Assembly: GCA_013399895.1 (NCBI GenBank)
Contig: VXBA01001570.1
Coordinates: 1,024,593-1,088,592, forward strand
DNA from: Serilophus lunatus
Lineage: Eukaryota; Chordata; Aves; Passeriformes; Eurylaimidae
Length of the DNA stretch: 64,000 nt
Reading direction: 5' to 3'
Shown here: positions 11,641-23,885 of the stretch, piece by piece
Layout of the letters: every line of letters begins with the position of its first letter
Position numbering within the stretch: position 1 is the first letter of the stretch
Program-made: the position numbers and the translations under genes
The notes under the pieces: generated by a model
Told to the model about the DNA's origin: nothing
Database searches by the model: none
Seen by the model: only the letters and a program-made list of their open reading frames with translations

Positions 11641-14600
11641 CTCTGCAAGGTGCTGCTGAAGGAATGGGGTGATCCCAATGTAACATCGGCCCTGACACAT
11701 CCTTCAGGCCCTGGGTTTGTTCTGTTCCTCCTTCCTTGGGCTCAGGGTGCTGCTGTGACCCAGTAAATTGAGGAAGTGGATCTGAGGGATCAGACTGGGA
11801 CAACGGGACAGGGCCTAGGATGCCAAAAGAGGCGCCATGATGTGCCCACAAGAGCTGTCTTTTGTGGCTCTTTGGGATTTCTTCTCACTGAGGATTCCTC
11901 TCTTCCTGTACTTCACCTGCAGCCCCTTCCTCTCCTACTCCTGCCCTCCCCAGCCCTCCTGACATTCTTCCTCTCATTTCTCAGCTTCTCTTCTGCTCAT
12001 GTAACTCATTCTTTCTGCTTCTAAGATTTGAAACCCTCCTGTTTCCATCACCTCTTCCTCCCCCCTTCCTTTCCTTGTGGATTTTGCTTTCCAGGGCCAT
12101 GTACCACACGTTCTCCTGCCATTTCTGTGGGACTGGGAGGAACATTGATCACAGCCACCTCAAGCCTGTCTCTCCCTTTTCCCAAAGAGCCGATGAAAAT
12201 GTCACCCATGAGATAATAATCATGTTGCTCACGTCCCTTAATTGCTCTCAGAGTACACGTCAAGGCTTCAGAGCCTCTCTGAAAGGCAAGTTCTGGCCTT
12301 TGGCACATTATTGACAGGCTGTTGATAGGCCCCTTTGTTGAAGAGCAATTTTGTCCCTTTTCCTGTACAATTTTTTGGTTTTTTTAAAGACAGCCCTTTC
12401 AGAGAGAGTAGATTTTTCAAAGAGAGCTGAGCATTGAATGGACAGGCATCAGAGTTATTCCCAAGGAGTGGTGGCACATGTGGGAGATGAGAGGTGCCAG
12501 CACGCTTCGTGCAGGACTCCATACACGAAATCAAACTGTGATGACTGGCAGCTTCATCCTCGTTGTTTTTTAGTCCTTCCCCTCTTAAACCTGCTAATAA
12601 GATGGGTTTTTGCAGTTTATCACTAATTAGACATCCTGTGTGTTCCAGTCCCTGGCAAACAGTAAGAGACAGTTGACACTTGAGCTAGGCAGCGACTCAT
12701 TTGTATCTATTAACAGTAATTCTTTGGGGTTTTTAATACCTGCTGATTGAAGTGGACTGAGAGCTCCTCATCACAGCAGCCCCTGATGGTCTGCAAAGCT
12801 CTGCAGCTCTGGGGCAGGAACAGTGTGAGCAGAACCAGCAGAGCTGCTGTGCCACCGCTGCCGTGGGCACAGACCCTTCCTCAGCAGCGTCTGGGGCACA
12901 TCCCTGAGCAATTTCCACCTCAGCTGCAATTCCCAGAGGCTTTAAATCCTCCTCTTTAACACAAATTTATTTTAACGTGCCCCTCCCGTGAGCAGGGCTG
13001 CATCCCAAGGTAACCCCACCACAGCTCCAGCTCAGACGACTCCCTACACAATCCCGAGCGAAATCTCCAGGCTCTGTCCAACTCAACCCCAATCCTGAGA
13101 GAAATTAAATTCCTTCCTCTCTGAAACAATGTCCCTTGGAATGATTTTGCCCTTAATGAGCCCCGACTGAGCTGCTGTGTTCCAGAGCCACTGGTGTGCA
13201 TGTTAACAAGGAGCTCTCTCCGTGTGGGTGAGCGGAGATGGCCGGCCCTGTAATGGGGAGGCTGTGCAGCATCCTAAGTCCTGCATTAGGCTGTGCCTGG
13301 AGGAACCCTGGGATGTTCCGCCGAGACTGCCTGCAGGTAATCAGCTCTCCCAGCCTCCTGGCTGGCCCTCACCCAGTGCTCTGCTGGCAGCTATTCCAGG
13401 AAACAGCTCTGGAGACAAAGTTTAGCCCCTAATTTATTCACCAGCACCAAAGAGGGAGAGGGGGGGAAATGCTGTTTGATTATGGATGAAAAGGGAAAAT
13501 TCAAGGGGATGTGGAATTCAGAGAAACCTCCAGCACGCTGAGGTTTGGTTGTTGAGCCCTGTGAGGGACTGGAAGTCCTGGAACTTTGTTGTTTGGTTTG
13601 GCCAAATCATGAGCAATACTTGAAAAATATCACCCACCTCGAATTTATCTTTCACTCCTGCTTGATTCAAATGATGCATCCCAGTGCTTCCCATCCTAGA
13701 AACCTATTCCACACATCACAAACACTTTAATCAACATTTTGTTGCATTAAACACATCACAGGGAGTCCAACATAGATATCTTTAGGTCAGTGCATGTTAC
13801 ACACGAGCCCACTCTGTCAAAATTCAGGAAAAGGAGTCCTTCCAAGCCCATTCCCCCACTGACAGAGCAGCAGAACAACATAACACCTCTCCTCTAGGAA
13901 AAAACCCAACCTATCAGCTAATTTATTTTTCCAAGTTGTGAACTCATTAGCTGGCAACTATTGTTCCACCCACCTGTGCAGCCCCTCGTGGGGTCACAGA
14001 AAACCTGCCCAGAGCTCCAAACACACCTTTGTCAGAGCATAGTGAGAAGAGCTAAAATAAAATGTTGTCTGAATTAGATGGGGTGGATTAGAAAGGTGAT
14101 AAAAGCTAAGACAGGAGAAAATAAGATGATAAATAGGCCTGGCAAGATAGAGGATAATCTGCCTCCCTGGCAGGATAATCACTTTGTTCTGTTCCCTAGT
14201 TCCATTTGCTCTTGGATCTCCAGTGCTTTGCAGATATCACCGAATTTGGTTTTCTGGTACCCTGGAAATGGGGATGCCCTTGTCCACCTTTCAGGGTAAG
14301 GGGTGTGAGGTGCCTGACTTAGGAAAGGCTTTAGGATTGCAAACATCAGCCCAACTGTTGCTGTTTGTTGCTTTGTGCCTGTGGCAGGGCCGGACCCTGA
14401 GGAGCAGCTGCTCAAACCACAGCTTTTCCCAGCTCACCTTTTCCCAGAGCCAGAGCAGGAGCCAGTCCTGTCCTGTACCAAGTGTATCCCTGTTCCTGTC
14501 CCCAGGCTGAGCTGGGAACATCCCGAGCTGGAGGCAGCAGTGGGAGCACAGCTCTGCTCCTGATCCTGGTGGGATTTGGCTTCAGCCGTGCCCTGGCCAT

Positions 14601-16954
14601 GGGACCAGAGAAATTGTCCCCTCTGTCCCTCCTGTCCCCTCTGCTTCCAGGTTATAGATTCTCTCTGAACAAACCTAAACAACTCACTTGAACAACTAAT
14701 GAGCTCATTAAACATTCTGGGCTCTGAGGCTCTTTCCCAGTCAGAGACTTGTCTGAACTGGCCTTTGCTCTCCTCGCTCCAGAGAAATTCCCAGTGCTCC
14801 CACTAAATCCATGCAAGGCTTGAGCCTGCAAAGCACTGAACCTTTTTCTGTCACCTTCACCCTCCAAACGAGGCCATTTTATCCAAGAGGAAAGTTTTCC
14901 ATCACTTCCTGACATTGATTTCTCCACAAACATTCGACCAGCAACACAGAGCAGTGGAATGTTTGATTAACCAGAATTACAGAACACAGCATGAATAATT
15001 TTGTGAGCCGGACTGAAAAGATCTGCTCTTGTTCTCACTGGGAATGGTGCAATTTTCTCCTCCTTTTCTAGAGAAACTCCTCTCTAATGGCCGGGTGCAT
15101 TGTCATCCTACGGGAGCAGGGACTGACTGGCTTCTGATTTGGGGGGACTTGAATCCATGCAATTTTCACCTGGGCTGGAATCTTGTAGGTGGATTTTTCA
15201 TCATGATTCTGGATTTTCAAAAGAAGTCAGCAATTTTGGATGCCTTGTATTCGTGTTTGAGACACTCTAATAGGGACTGATTACGACAGGCAGGTGCTTA
15301 GAGATCCCTGAAAAGCAGGATTAGCTGGAATGTGTCGTGCTGGGCACCTGAAAACACTAAATGCTTTGGCAAATCACAGGGGAGAGGGTTTTCTGTTTCT
15401 GAACATGACTTGGGAAGACTCTACAGCCTTAAGTAGCACAGGATAAAGAGAAGATCTTTGCATAACATTATGGAAACATCCTTTAATCCTCAGTACTTGT
15501 TTTTAGGTGTTGTTTGATCCATGAGCAAGTTCAGTGCTGAAGTTGGTACAAGTGATTTCTATTTTCCTGAAGTGGGGCCTGATATTGTGCAAGATACGGT
15601 AGTAGTCTCTAAATGAAAACTAATCAAAAGGCAAAATTCTCCCTTCCAGTGGGACACAGGATTTGCTGGATTTCCCTGTGTCCATGAGTCCACCTGCAGA
15701 GCCACAGGCTGTGCCACCAAATATCCATTCTTTGCACTTCCCTGAGTCCTAAGCCTGAGTCCCAGAACCAGAATCGTTGTGTTAAGTGCTGAGCAAACAC
15801 AGAACACAATTCCCAATCCCAGGGAGCTCACCGTGGTGGATCCACAGGGCTTGAATTAACAAAACAATCTCCACAGCTGGACACACACCCTTAGAAAGGG
15901 TGCAAAAACCCACCCAGCTCCTCCCTGACCCATCAGAAACCACGGGGAAAATCCCTGTTGGAGTCTCCCTTCCCGCTCGGAGCTCACAATCCGTGGGGAT
16001 CCTTGGCCGTGCTGGAGCTGCCTGTTCATAAACAGGGGAAAACTAAACCCTGCATCCCTTTATCCCCCAGAAAGGGCCTCGTGGACACTGGCAGGAGCCA
16101 CCTGGGCTCTGGAAGTCAGGGCTCCTGGCGCTGGGCTGTGAGTGCACAACGGGAATGGCCCAACTCCTCCAGGAGAGGAACGAGCCCAGGGAGCGCTCAG
16201 GGCTCTGCTGAGTCAAACAGAAATGTGCCAGTAGGGATTTTTTTGCTGTTCCAGGGTCAAACCCCAGAACTGAGCTGGTTTTAGGGCTGGATGTTTGTTT
16301 TAGGATGGTACATGTCCAGCCTGGTCTTCCAGCACAGAGCCAGGGCCTCCAGAGCTCCTGGAAGGGCAATTCCTCTTACTCTCAGTGAGTGCTGGAGACT
16401 TCAAATATCCTGGGAAGCCTTGGGATACTCAAACACAAAGATCAATATTGAATATTGTATTAGCTGTTCCTGAACTGTATTTTTCTTTTCATTATCTATC
16501 TTGTCTCCAGGCTGAAATTTAGGAGATTTTATTACATTAATATCCCAGCATCTGCCTTAGTAAGGACACAATTTACAGTGATGTTTCAGCATTTAAAGAC
16601 AGATCATTCTAACAGTATTTACCAATTAATTTAGAACCCCTCTCCTACTCATTTTTAGGTGAGGTTTGTGCTGACTTGTTTTACAATCCCTACACAACCC
16701 CAGTTTGTTCTAAACTCATTCGGTTTTAACAGTAAATTAAATAATGACAAATGTTGTGGCCACACAAGGATCCCAACAGCCTTTCAGGGAACACCTGCCT
16801 ACACACAACGTTCATTTTATCACCTGCTTTCCATCACTTTTATGCCTTGAGTCCTCAACTGGACCTTGAGGTGGTTCCATGGGAGGTTCATTTATCTTGT
16901 TTTCCTGGATGGGGTGGAATTCAGTGTCTCAGCAGAGACAACTCCCACTGATGT

Positions 16955-17199
16955 CTGGAGAGAGGGACAGGACAAAGGGAATGGCTTCCCATTGCCAGAG
17001 GGCAGGGATAGGTGGGATATTGGGAAGGAATCCTTCCTTAGGAGGGTGGGGAGGAGCAGGAGTGGATTTCCCAGAGAAGCTGTGGCTGCCCCATTCCTGG
17101 AAGTGTCCAAAGCCAACCTGGGATGGTGGAAGGTGTCCCTGCCCATGGCACTGGATAGGATTTAAGGTCCTTCCAACCCAAATCATTCTGTAATTCTGG
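16955..17199 (+). repeat. CR1 LINE 3' fragment
   Basis: Plus-orientation copy with the internal block GGGACAGGACAAAGGGAATGG, the block GGATTTCCCAGAGAAGCTGTGG, and the terminus CCAACCCAAATCATTCTGTA. Confidence 0.9.
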
Positions 17200-19507
17200 C
17201 ACAGAAGCCAAATTCTTTGCTCAGAGTTCCCCCAGATCCCGTTGGGACCCTGAATGAGGCACCTGAACCAGGTGTGTGGGGCAGAACAGGAGAAGAACAA
17301 CCTGTCTATGCCCAGCCAAGCTCCAAAGCTGTCACAGATCCAGCCTCTGAAATCCACTCTCTTTTTCCTGCTGAGATTCCCAAGCACCTCCCAGTCTCCC
17401 AGATGCCACAATTGCAGTGGAGTGGCAGCGACACACAGACAAATATTTGTGCAAAGCACACAGAGCCTGGAGACTGGAACATTGTCTGTCTGGTGGGAGG
17501 AGGAGAGGGGAAGGAGGATCCTGCCTTTCCAAGGTTTATTTCTATTTCATTTTAACTGACACAATTCTATATAGTGTTTATTTCTAGCAAAACTTCAAAG
17601 GTTTCCTTCCAGCAGCCAATGTGGGACCCTCCTGTCAGACTGATTTCCAGTTTAGTCATTTTGCTGAATACTTGAAGGGTCAGGAATTAAATTGAATGAA
17701 GTTCAGACCTTACCCTCAATCCCCTGTTCTTCAGGGAGCTCTGTCAGGGACAGGGTTGGATCCATCTACGAGATCTACAAAAAACTGCCAGTAAAAAAAA
17801 AAATAAATTAAAAAGTGACAAAATATGCCCTGACCAAATGGAAATGTAACTTTGATTAAGCAATACTCTGAACAACACAAAATTTAGTTATCTTTGAGGC
17901 TATGATATCATCTGTCCTCCTATTTTTTATATTAAATATGAAATTTGATTAGGCAATTTCCCAGAATGCAGAGATAAACCCATAAAAGCAGCAATAGGTA
18001 TTTGGTGCAATATAATTTTCTGGATTCTTCTGCACTGGGGGCCAAATACATGATTTTTCCCCCTTCTTTTACAGCTGAACTTCAAAGGGAAAAGCCTGAA
18101 ATTGGTGTTGGAAGAGACTGAACCTCAGCAGCAGGTTGCATTTAGGACAGACCAGAGTCCCTGTGCATGGAACTGATGGGAGAGAAAAGATTTACAGGGA
18201 GACAAAGATATCTTTCCACTCAAATTCCACAGGGAAGCATTTCCACTCCATGGGCTGCTCAATGTCTATAATGTCTCTGAAGGCCACGTGGATATTCAAG
18301 GCTTTAAGGAAATTACTTTCTTTTCAAGTGTTTTTCTTCCTTTTTTTCCCCTCCAAATATTTAACTCTGAAACAGCAAATAGGAGTTTCCTTAAAATGGA
18401 GAACAGCTTGTTTCCTTTTCCTCTCAGAGACCAACATTACTCAGGAAAAATCCAGGTGTGAAGGCAGGAGACAGGGCCAGGCTGAGCCTGGATTGAAGCA
18501 CCTTGTTGAGCTTCTGCTCAGCAAAGTGTTCAAACCCAGGTTTAGCAGAGCTGGGGGAGAATTTCCAATGCACAAGGATTCATTGAGGGAATATCTCAGC
18601 TCCCAAAAATGGAGATAAAACACATGCAGCAAATACCTCCAGCTGACAAAAGCACAGTGAAATGCTTCATTTCCAAAGCGCTCAAACACTTCAGTGTTTT
18701 ATCTTTTTAATTCTCTATATGAGATCCTTGGTTTAATAGTCTAAAGAGGAAAAAATGTTTCATTTCAGCTTGAGGCAGAGTGAAGTACTTTGTTGCTTTG
18801 TCAAAGTAAAAATGAAACAAACCTCAAACCAAACAACCAAAACCCCCACTTTGTTTAATTTGATCCCACTACTTTTTTTTTTTTCTTAAGGGAATATTTT
18901 GGGGGAAAATCCACTCTAACTTAGCCATTGAACATTTCAATATAACACAGTCTATCAACAGACCCGAAGTGCACCTCTACAGCAAAGCAGATTTTGAGTT
19001 CTCAGAGAGAATCACCCATGGAGGGACAATATTTCCAAATAATTGTTCCTTGATATATTGGCTCCCAACAGCATCTCAGGGAAATATCCTGTTTCTCTAC
19101 AAACGAGGGAATTTTAAGAGCAACTTTACACCCAAACTACCAATCAGCCACATTTCCAAAACAAGAATTTTGTGGTTTCCAACGCGAAGCTTTGATGTTG
19201 AGTAGATGGACAGTGCAGGTTATGTTTGGATTCAAACGCTCATTCCTGGCTTCCCAAATGGTTTTATTCCCTGTCCCAGGGAATAAACCCCAGGCTCTGA
19301 GTGTGTCTTATCTGGGGCTGCCAGGGATGTTTGGAAGTCGCCTCTGCACCATCCCAATCCATCCCAATGTCTCTTCCCACCACATCCAGACCCCGAGTGT
19401 CTCCCGAGTGCCCTGCTGGGGGCAGCGGGTGATGTCCCTGCCCTGGGCATCCCAGTCCCGGTGTCCTGCTTCCCCCTCCCGCACAGACCCCTCCGGGGCC
19501 GGACTCA

Positions 19508-19885
19508 CCTGGCCCCGCTGAACCGTCCAGTGTCGCCTCGGGGTCCCGGCGCTGATGCCCCGGGAGGGTCCTGCCCGCACCGGCCGCTGCCCGGTGCCGC
19601 TGCAGCCCCGGCCGGGCGCTGTCCCTGGTGCTGATCCCGGGATGCGGCGGGGATCCCTTCGGGATCGCCCGCGGGGATCTGGCCGAGATCCAAGCGGGAT
19701 TCGGCCGCGATCCCCCCAGGGCCAGGGCCGCCGACCCTTCCCCCGAGCATCCCCCGCATCCCGCCGGGTCCCTGCCCCGCGGCTCCACAGGTGGGCGCGG
19801 TGCCCCCCGCGCCGGACCCGGACCGCCGGGGCACCCGCCGGGCTCTCCTGGCACCGGGACACCGGAGCGGCGGAGGGGCCGGGGA
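19508..19885 (-). ncRNA. Predicted first exon of miR-7-3 host transcript
   Basis: Inferred exon on the minus strand. The 5' end is placed 25-30 bp downstream of the CATAAAAG box at 19910-19917. The 3' end is at 19509, before a donor that reads CCAG|GTGAGTCC. The exon contains the RE1 element. In human the corresponding host RNA is MIR7-3HG, known mainly from pituitary. No conserved protein can be read from the exon, so I treat it as non-coding. The link to the hairpin 14 kb downstream rests on orientation and synteny only. Confidence 0.35.
19615..19635 (-). promoter_or_regulatory. RE1/NRSE, REST-binding element
   Basis: The plus strand reads GGCGCTGTCC-CT-GGTGCTGAT. This matches the canonical 21-bp RE1 (GGCGCTGTCC-NN-GGTGCTGAA) at every informative position except the last base. 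Both half-sites are present at the canonical spacing. REST represses neuronal and neuroendocrine genes in other tissues, which fits a miR-7 host promoter. The element lies inside the predicted first exon, a common position for RE1s. Confidence 0.8.
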
Positions 19886-21790
19886 GGCTGCCCTGCCTCT
19901 GCCTCGGGGCTTTTATGGGCCGCCGGGGGGGCGGCGGGAGGAGCGGCCGGGCGGGGACTGTCGGGCTCGGCCAACGGGAGCGGCGGCTCCGGGCAGCTGC
20001 GGCAGCATTACATCATGGAACCGCCCCGCTTCGGTGTAAGGGGCTCTTCCCGGAGCGATGGGAGACGGCAACAGGTCTGTCCGGGGGGCAGAGACCCCCG
20101 GGAAAGGGGCTCGGAGCTGAGAGGGGGAACAGGGGACACAGACCGCCGGGGGAGTCCGTTTGGATCGCCTCGGGCTCCTGTCTGAGCGAGGATGCTTCGC
20201 TTTGTGAGGATCAGTGCTCCGGGTTTCCCGGGATCAAACCCCACCAGCCTGGTCTTTCCATCGCGGTGTCCTGGGGGGCTCCTGCCCTCAGATTTCCCGA
20301 CGGACCAGCAAAGCTTCACCCTAAATTCTCAGCCTTTGTCATCCTATTTCGGGGCGTGCACAAACCCTAACCACCCATTTCTTCCCAGAGACTCTGAGCT
20401 CAAAGGCAGCCCAGATGTGTGTAGCTGGGATCCATCTGGATGTGTCCTGTTCCCAGAGCAAGGAGGTCAGACAGCAATTCTCTCGCGTGTCCCAAAGAGC
20501 ACAGCACTTGCCAGTGAAAACAAATTGATTTCCTAACCCTCACCTCCAGGAACACTCGTGTTTCTGCCTCTCACTAGAGGTATCAGCTGGGATGGGTTTG
20601 TGCTGTGCCCCTCAGGTGGCAAATACAGAGTGCAGACAGCAATTCTCCAGTGCTGCCCTGAATTATCCTCAATGGTCAGTCGAGGTAAAGCTTTGTCCTC
20701 GGCCACATCCTGTGCAAGGGATGTGTTATCACATGATACCAGAGGAAAAATAATTGTTTGCAACATTAATGAGGTACATGTCAAAGTGGTCCCGAGTTAA
20801 AGGGTAATGCTTAAGATCTCTGGGTAACATCTGAGACCCACATTCAGATCTGAATTGGGAAGTTGCTGCTATGGATGGATCTCCTGTGGATAAATACGGG
20901 GCTCCTCAGACCTGTAAGAGCAGATAAGGAAGGGACAGTTTTCAGAAGGCACTAGGTGCTGTTCAAATGACAGCTCGATTATAATAAAGGCAGGTGCTCT
21001 GTTTCCCACTCTTTTTGTTTGTTTGCTCTCCATTCCATTATGGATTAGGGGCCGAATCCTTTGCCTGGCTCACCCCAGCCCAGAACCTGCCCGGTTGTTG
21101 TTGCCCAAGAAGGAAAGCTGGGTTTGAGCAGAATGTACCTGTGTGTGACACGAATCTGTCCCTGCAGCAGGGGCTGAGACTGCCAGTACCCACTGACCTT
21201 GTGGTGCATCAGTCACAGCACAAAGAATTCAGACTGATGTTTGGGTCAAAGAACATGTTACAGCCTGGCCTTGGATGTGCGTCTGCGGGAGATTTTCATT
21301 CAGGAGCCAAGTCTGGAAGGCGTTGCTCTGGCTTTGTCCAGGCAAAGCAGGAGTCTGGAGGAATTGTGAGAAGGATGGGAGCTGAAGCTGTAAAGAGGGG
21401 TGCCCAAGTCCCTCCACAACACACCTCAAAGGGCAGTGAGACTTGGATCCCCAATTCCCTCAGAACATTCTACTGGAAAGGAAATCCAGAGTAAGGGAAC
21501 CCCAGAGATCAGTGCTCTTGGCTGATATTACCCCAGCTGGATCCCTTCGTCCTGAATTTTCCTTTTCCCTTGTGTGCTCAGCAGGACTCCCTCGATTTGC
21601 TCTCAGTTCATTCTTTTCGTGGTACCAGCTGCTGTCCCCCAGCCCAGAGCTGCAGCTTCAAAATCAGCTTTGATTTCCCTCCAGCTTCTGCCACTGAGTC
21701 TCAGCTCCCAAGCCAAATGGAGAAAAGCCCCACTGAGGTTAAAGAAATGGGCCACAAGAAAATGATGGAGAATAAAGCCCCCATCTGTGT

Positions 21791-22183
21791 ATCACAGGAT
21801 ATAAAATCAAAGGATGGGATGGGTTGGGTTGATAGGACCATAAAAATCATCCAGTGCCACCCCCTGCCCTGGGCAGGGACACCTCCCACTATCCCAGGGT
21901 GCTCCAACCTGGCCTTGGACACTTCCAGGGATGGGGCAGCCACAGTTTCTCTGGACAGCCTGTGCCAGGGCCTCCCCACCCTCACAGCCAGGAATTTCTT
22001 CCCAGTATCCCACCTCTCCCTGCCCTCTGGGAGTGGGAAGCCATTCCCTGTGTCCAGTCCCTCCATCCCTTGTCCCAAGTCCCTCTCCAGCTGCTGGAGC
22101 CCCTTTAGGCTCTGGAAGGGGCTCCAAGCTCTCCCTGGATCCTTCTCCAGGTGAACACCCCCAGCTCTCCCAGCCTGTCCATA
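21791..22183 (-). repeat. CR1 LINE 3' fragment
   Basis: One of the longest copies in the window. Minus orientation, from GGGTTGGGTTGATAGGACC through CCCTGGGCAGGGACACC, GGGGCAGCCACAGTTTCTCTGG and TCCAGCTGCTGGAGCCCC to CCAGCTCTCCCAGCCTGTCC. Confidence 0.92.
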
Positions 22184-22739
22184 GTTCCAATTCTCTGTAT
22201 CTACAAAGAAAGGCCATTTTGCAGCTTTTCACGAGGGATGAGACATGAGCAGGCACTGCCTTTTTTCCTGAGACCTGTACCTTCTCCTTTTAGGGCTGTT
22301 GGGCAGGACTTTGGATTCAAGTCCTGTCTGTGCCATCTAACCAGTGATTTCGGGCAGCAAATTCAGGTGAGGCTTCAGAAACTCGATTTTCAAAGGGATC
22401 TGAGTGGTGAACACAAGCTGTGCCTGTCCAGCCCAAAGTGTCTCAAGCCTGAGCTACTCATTTAAAAAATACATTTGAAATGTTGGACTTATTATGAGTA
22501 GAGACCTGGAAACTCTCTGTGTCCGTGGCAAATTCATTCTATGGCTTTTCCACCTCGGGAGACTCCTCTGCCTCACTCATTTGCATTCGAGATTCGTCTC
22601 AGCGCGAGAGGGGATCGGACAGATTTTGTTGTTTTTTTTTTTTCATCATGGAGAAAGTCTGGGATGAACTTAGAATCCCCAAAGGGAAAGGTCATTGTTT
22701 GATTTAATTATTTCAAGTTGTTTTCCACCCCCTACTCCG

Positions 22740-23530
22740 CGCAGCCCTCAAGGCTCGGTAATTAGCAACGAAGCGAAGGGGGAGCGGCGCTGGACTTTGG
22801 CCCCATCTGACCTGATTTCGTCCAACGTGTGTGATTAATGCTCTGGTCACATGGCAGCTGCCAGCGACTTGTTGCTGGGCATCCAGAGGTTTCCAAGGGA
22901 ACCGCTCCTTCTCCTGCCGATGCTCCTCAACAAGTGCGGGAGAGCCGCGCTTTGGTTCCGAGGGCCGGGCGGAATTCGGGAGAGAAAGGTGTGTGGAGAA
23001 CCCCTCCCCAATATAGAAAGCAGCCGCCTGGAATTCAGTGGGGAGGCTCGGACAGATCCCGCTGGGATCGCTCCCGTGTGCTCAGCTCCACGCCCGGCCC
23101 GGCCCACGCGCGTCGCTCCCGCCCGGTGCCACCCACCCGCATCCAGCCAAACGCACAAACCAAACAACAGCTCCCACCCCCCGGCGTTCTCCTCTTGGCC
23201 GAGTTGCTCCAGCACACGGCTGAGCCCCCTCTGAGGCGTGGTTACAACTCTCTTTTAATCACAAAGACGGACAGATCCGGTCCCCCGGGGGCATTTCCAC
23301 GCTGCGCGCACGGATCCAGCCTACCTTTGGACTGGCGCAGAGCTCCCTCGTAGCCCAGGCTCCTCTCCCTCCCCCAGATCTGCTCTCCCCGGGGCTCTGC
23401 CCACGCACAGCAGCGGCGGTTTCCACGAACACCTCCCTCCACGGCCTTCCCCCCGCGCACGCTCGGATTTACCTGCAGGCATCGCTCCCAGCCCTGCCTG
23501 CAATTCCTGCGAGCAAACCACGGAGTCAGA
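22740..23530. promoter_or_regulatory. Second CpG-rich patch, function unknown
   Basis: CpG-rich stretch with GGCCCACGCGCGTCGCTCC (about 23100) and CACGCTGCGCGCACGGATCC (about 23300). On the plus strand a TATA-like CAATATAGAAAG lies near 23010. On the minus strand there are donor-like sites CTGCAG|GTAAAT (near 23471) and CCAAAG|GTAGGC (near 23324). No coding sequence is recognisable. It may be an alternative promoter of the miR-7-3 host RNA, an unrelated lncRNA promoter, or an orphan CpG island. Confidence 0.35.
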
Positions 23531-23540
23531 GCCAAGCTCG

Positions 23541-23597
23541 AGTTGGGAAAAGATCTCTAAGGTTGTTGAGTCCAACTGTTAACCCAGCACTGCCAAA
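23541..23597 (-). repeat. Short CR1 relic
   Basis: Decayed minus-orientation CR1 3' end: GTTGGGAAAAGATCTCTAAGG and GTTGAGTCCAACTGTTAACC. Confidence 0.6.
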
Positions 23598-23705
23598 TCT
23601 ATTGATCAGCCTTCCAGTGCAAAGGGAAACTGAGGCACGGGCAGCCCCTGCAGTGCAAACACTCCTAACCCCAGCTATGAACGCGGCAGGAGGAGGCTGC
23701 AGGAC

Positions 23706-23885
23706 AGAAGGGTTTGGGTTGGAAGGGATCTTAAAGCTCATCTCCTTCCAGCTCCCTGCCATGGGCAGGGACATGCTCCACTTTGTGGCCTCAAGTGTTT
23801 CCAGGGATGGGGCATCTACCGCCTCTCTGGGAAAACTTGGCCAGTGATTCCCCACCCTCACCGTGACAAATTTCTCCCTCACATC
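23706..23885 (-). repeat. CR1 LINE 3' fragment, diverged
   Basis: Minus-orientation copy with GGTTTGGGTTGGAAGGGATC, GCCATGGGCAGGGACATGC, a diverged middle and CCCCACCCTCACCGTGACAA. Confidence 0.8.

Larger units (their letters stand above)
5094..19508 (-). other. Presumed introns/body of the miR-7-3 host transcript
   Basis: No coding exon is recognisable over these 14.4 kb. The candidate minus-strand promoter at 19.5-20 kb and the hairpin at 5 kb imply a primary transcript across it, but I could not place internal exons. It contains CR1 fragments at 8148, 9338, 11586 and 16955. It also has AT-rich, apparently unique stretches with homeodomain-type palindromes (for example CTAATTAG near 12624 and ACTCATTAGCTGGC near 13942) that could be conserved non-coding elements. 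That cannot be judged from one sequence. Confidence 0.35.
19440..20180. promoter_or_regulatory. CpG island, candidate miR-7-3 host-gene promoter
   Basis: The stretch is very GC-rich and dense in CpG, in sharp contrast to the AT-rich DNA before it. On the minus strand it contains a TATA-like box (CATAAAAG at 19910-19917), an RE1 element at 19615-19635, and a consensus splice donor CCAG|GTGAGT (exon end at 19509). Upstream of the TATA-like box, on the same strand, is TGATGTAA (20008-20015), a CRE/ATF-type site. Together these suggest a first exon of about 19885-19509 for a minus-strand transcript heading toward mir-7-3. Long ORFs cross the island on both strands, but they are proline/arginine/glycine-rich low-complexity translations typical of CpG islands and resemble no family I know. 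Confidence 0.5.

Noticed and set aside
19264..20370. Long ORFs on both strands of the first CpG island (236 and 271 codons)
   Set aside because: Low-complexity Pro/Arg/Gly/Ala translations. Open frames are expected at this GC content, and they resemble no known protein.
21570..22256. ORFs up to 194 codons in the CR1 at 21.8 kb
   Set aside because: They translate the non-coding CR1 3' region. The same peptide phrases recur at every CR1 in the window.
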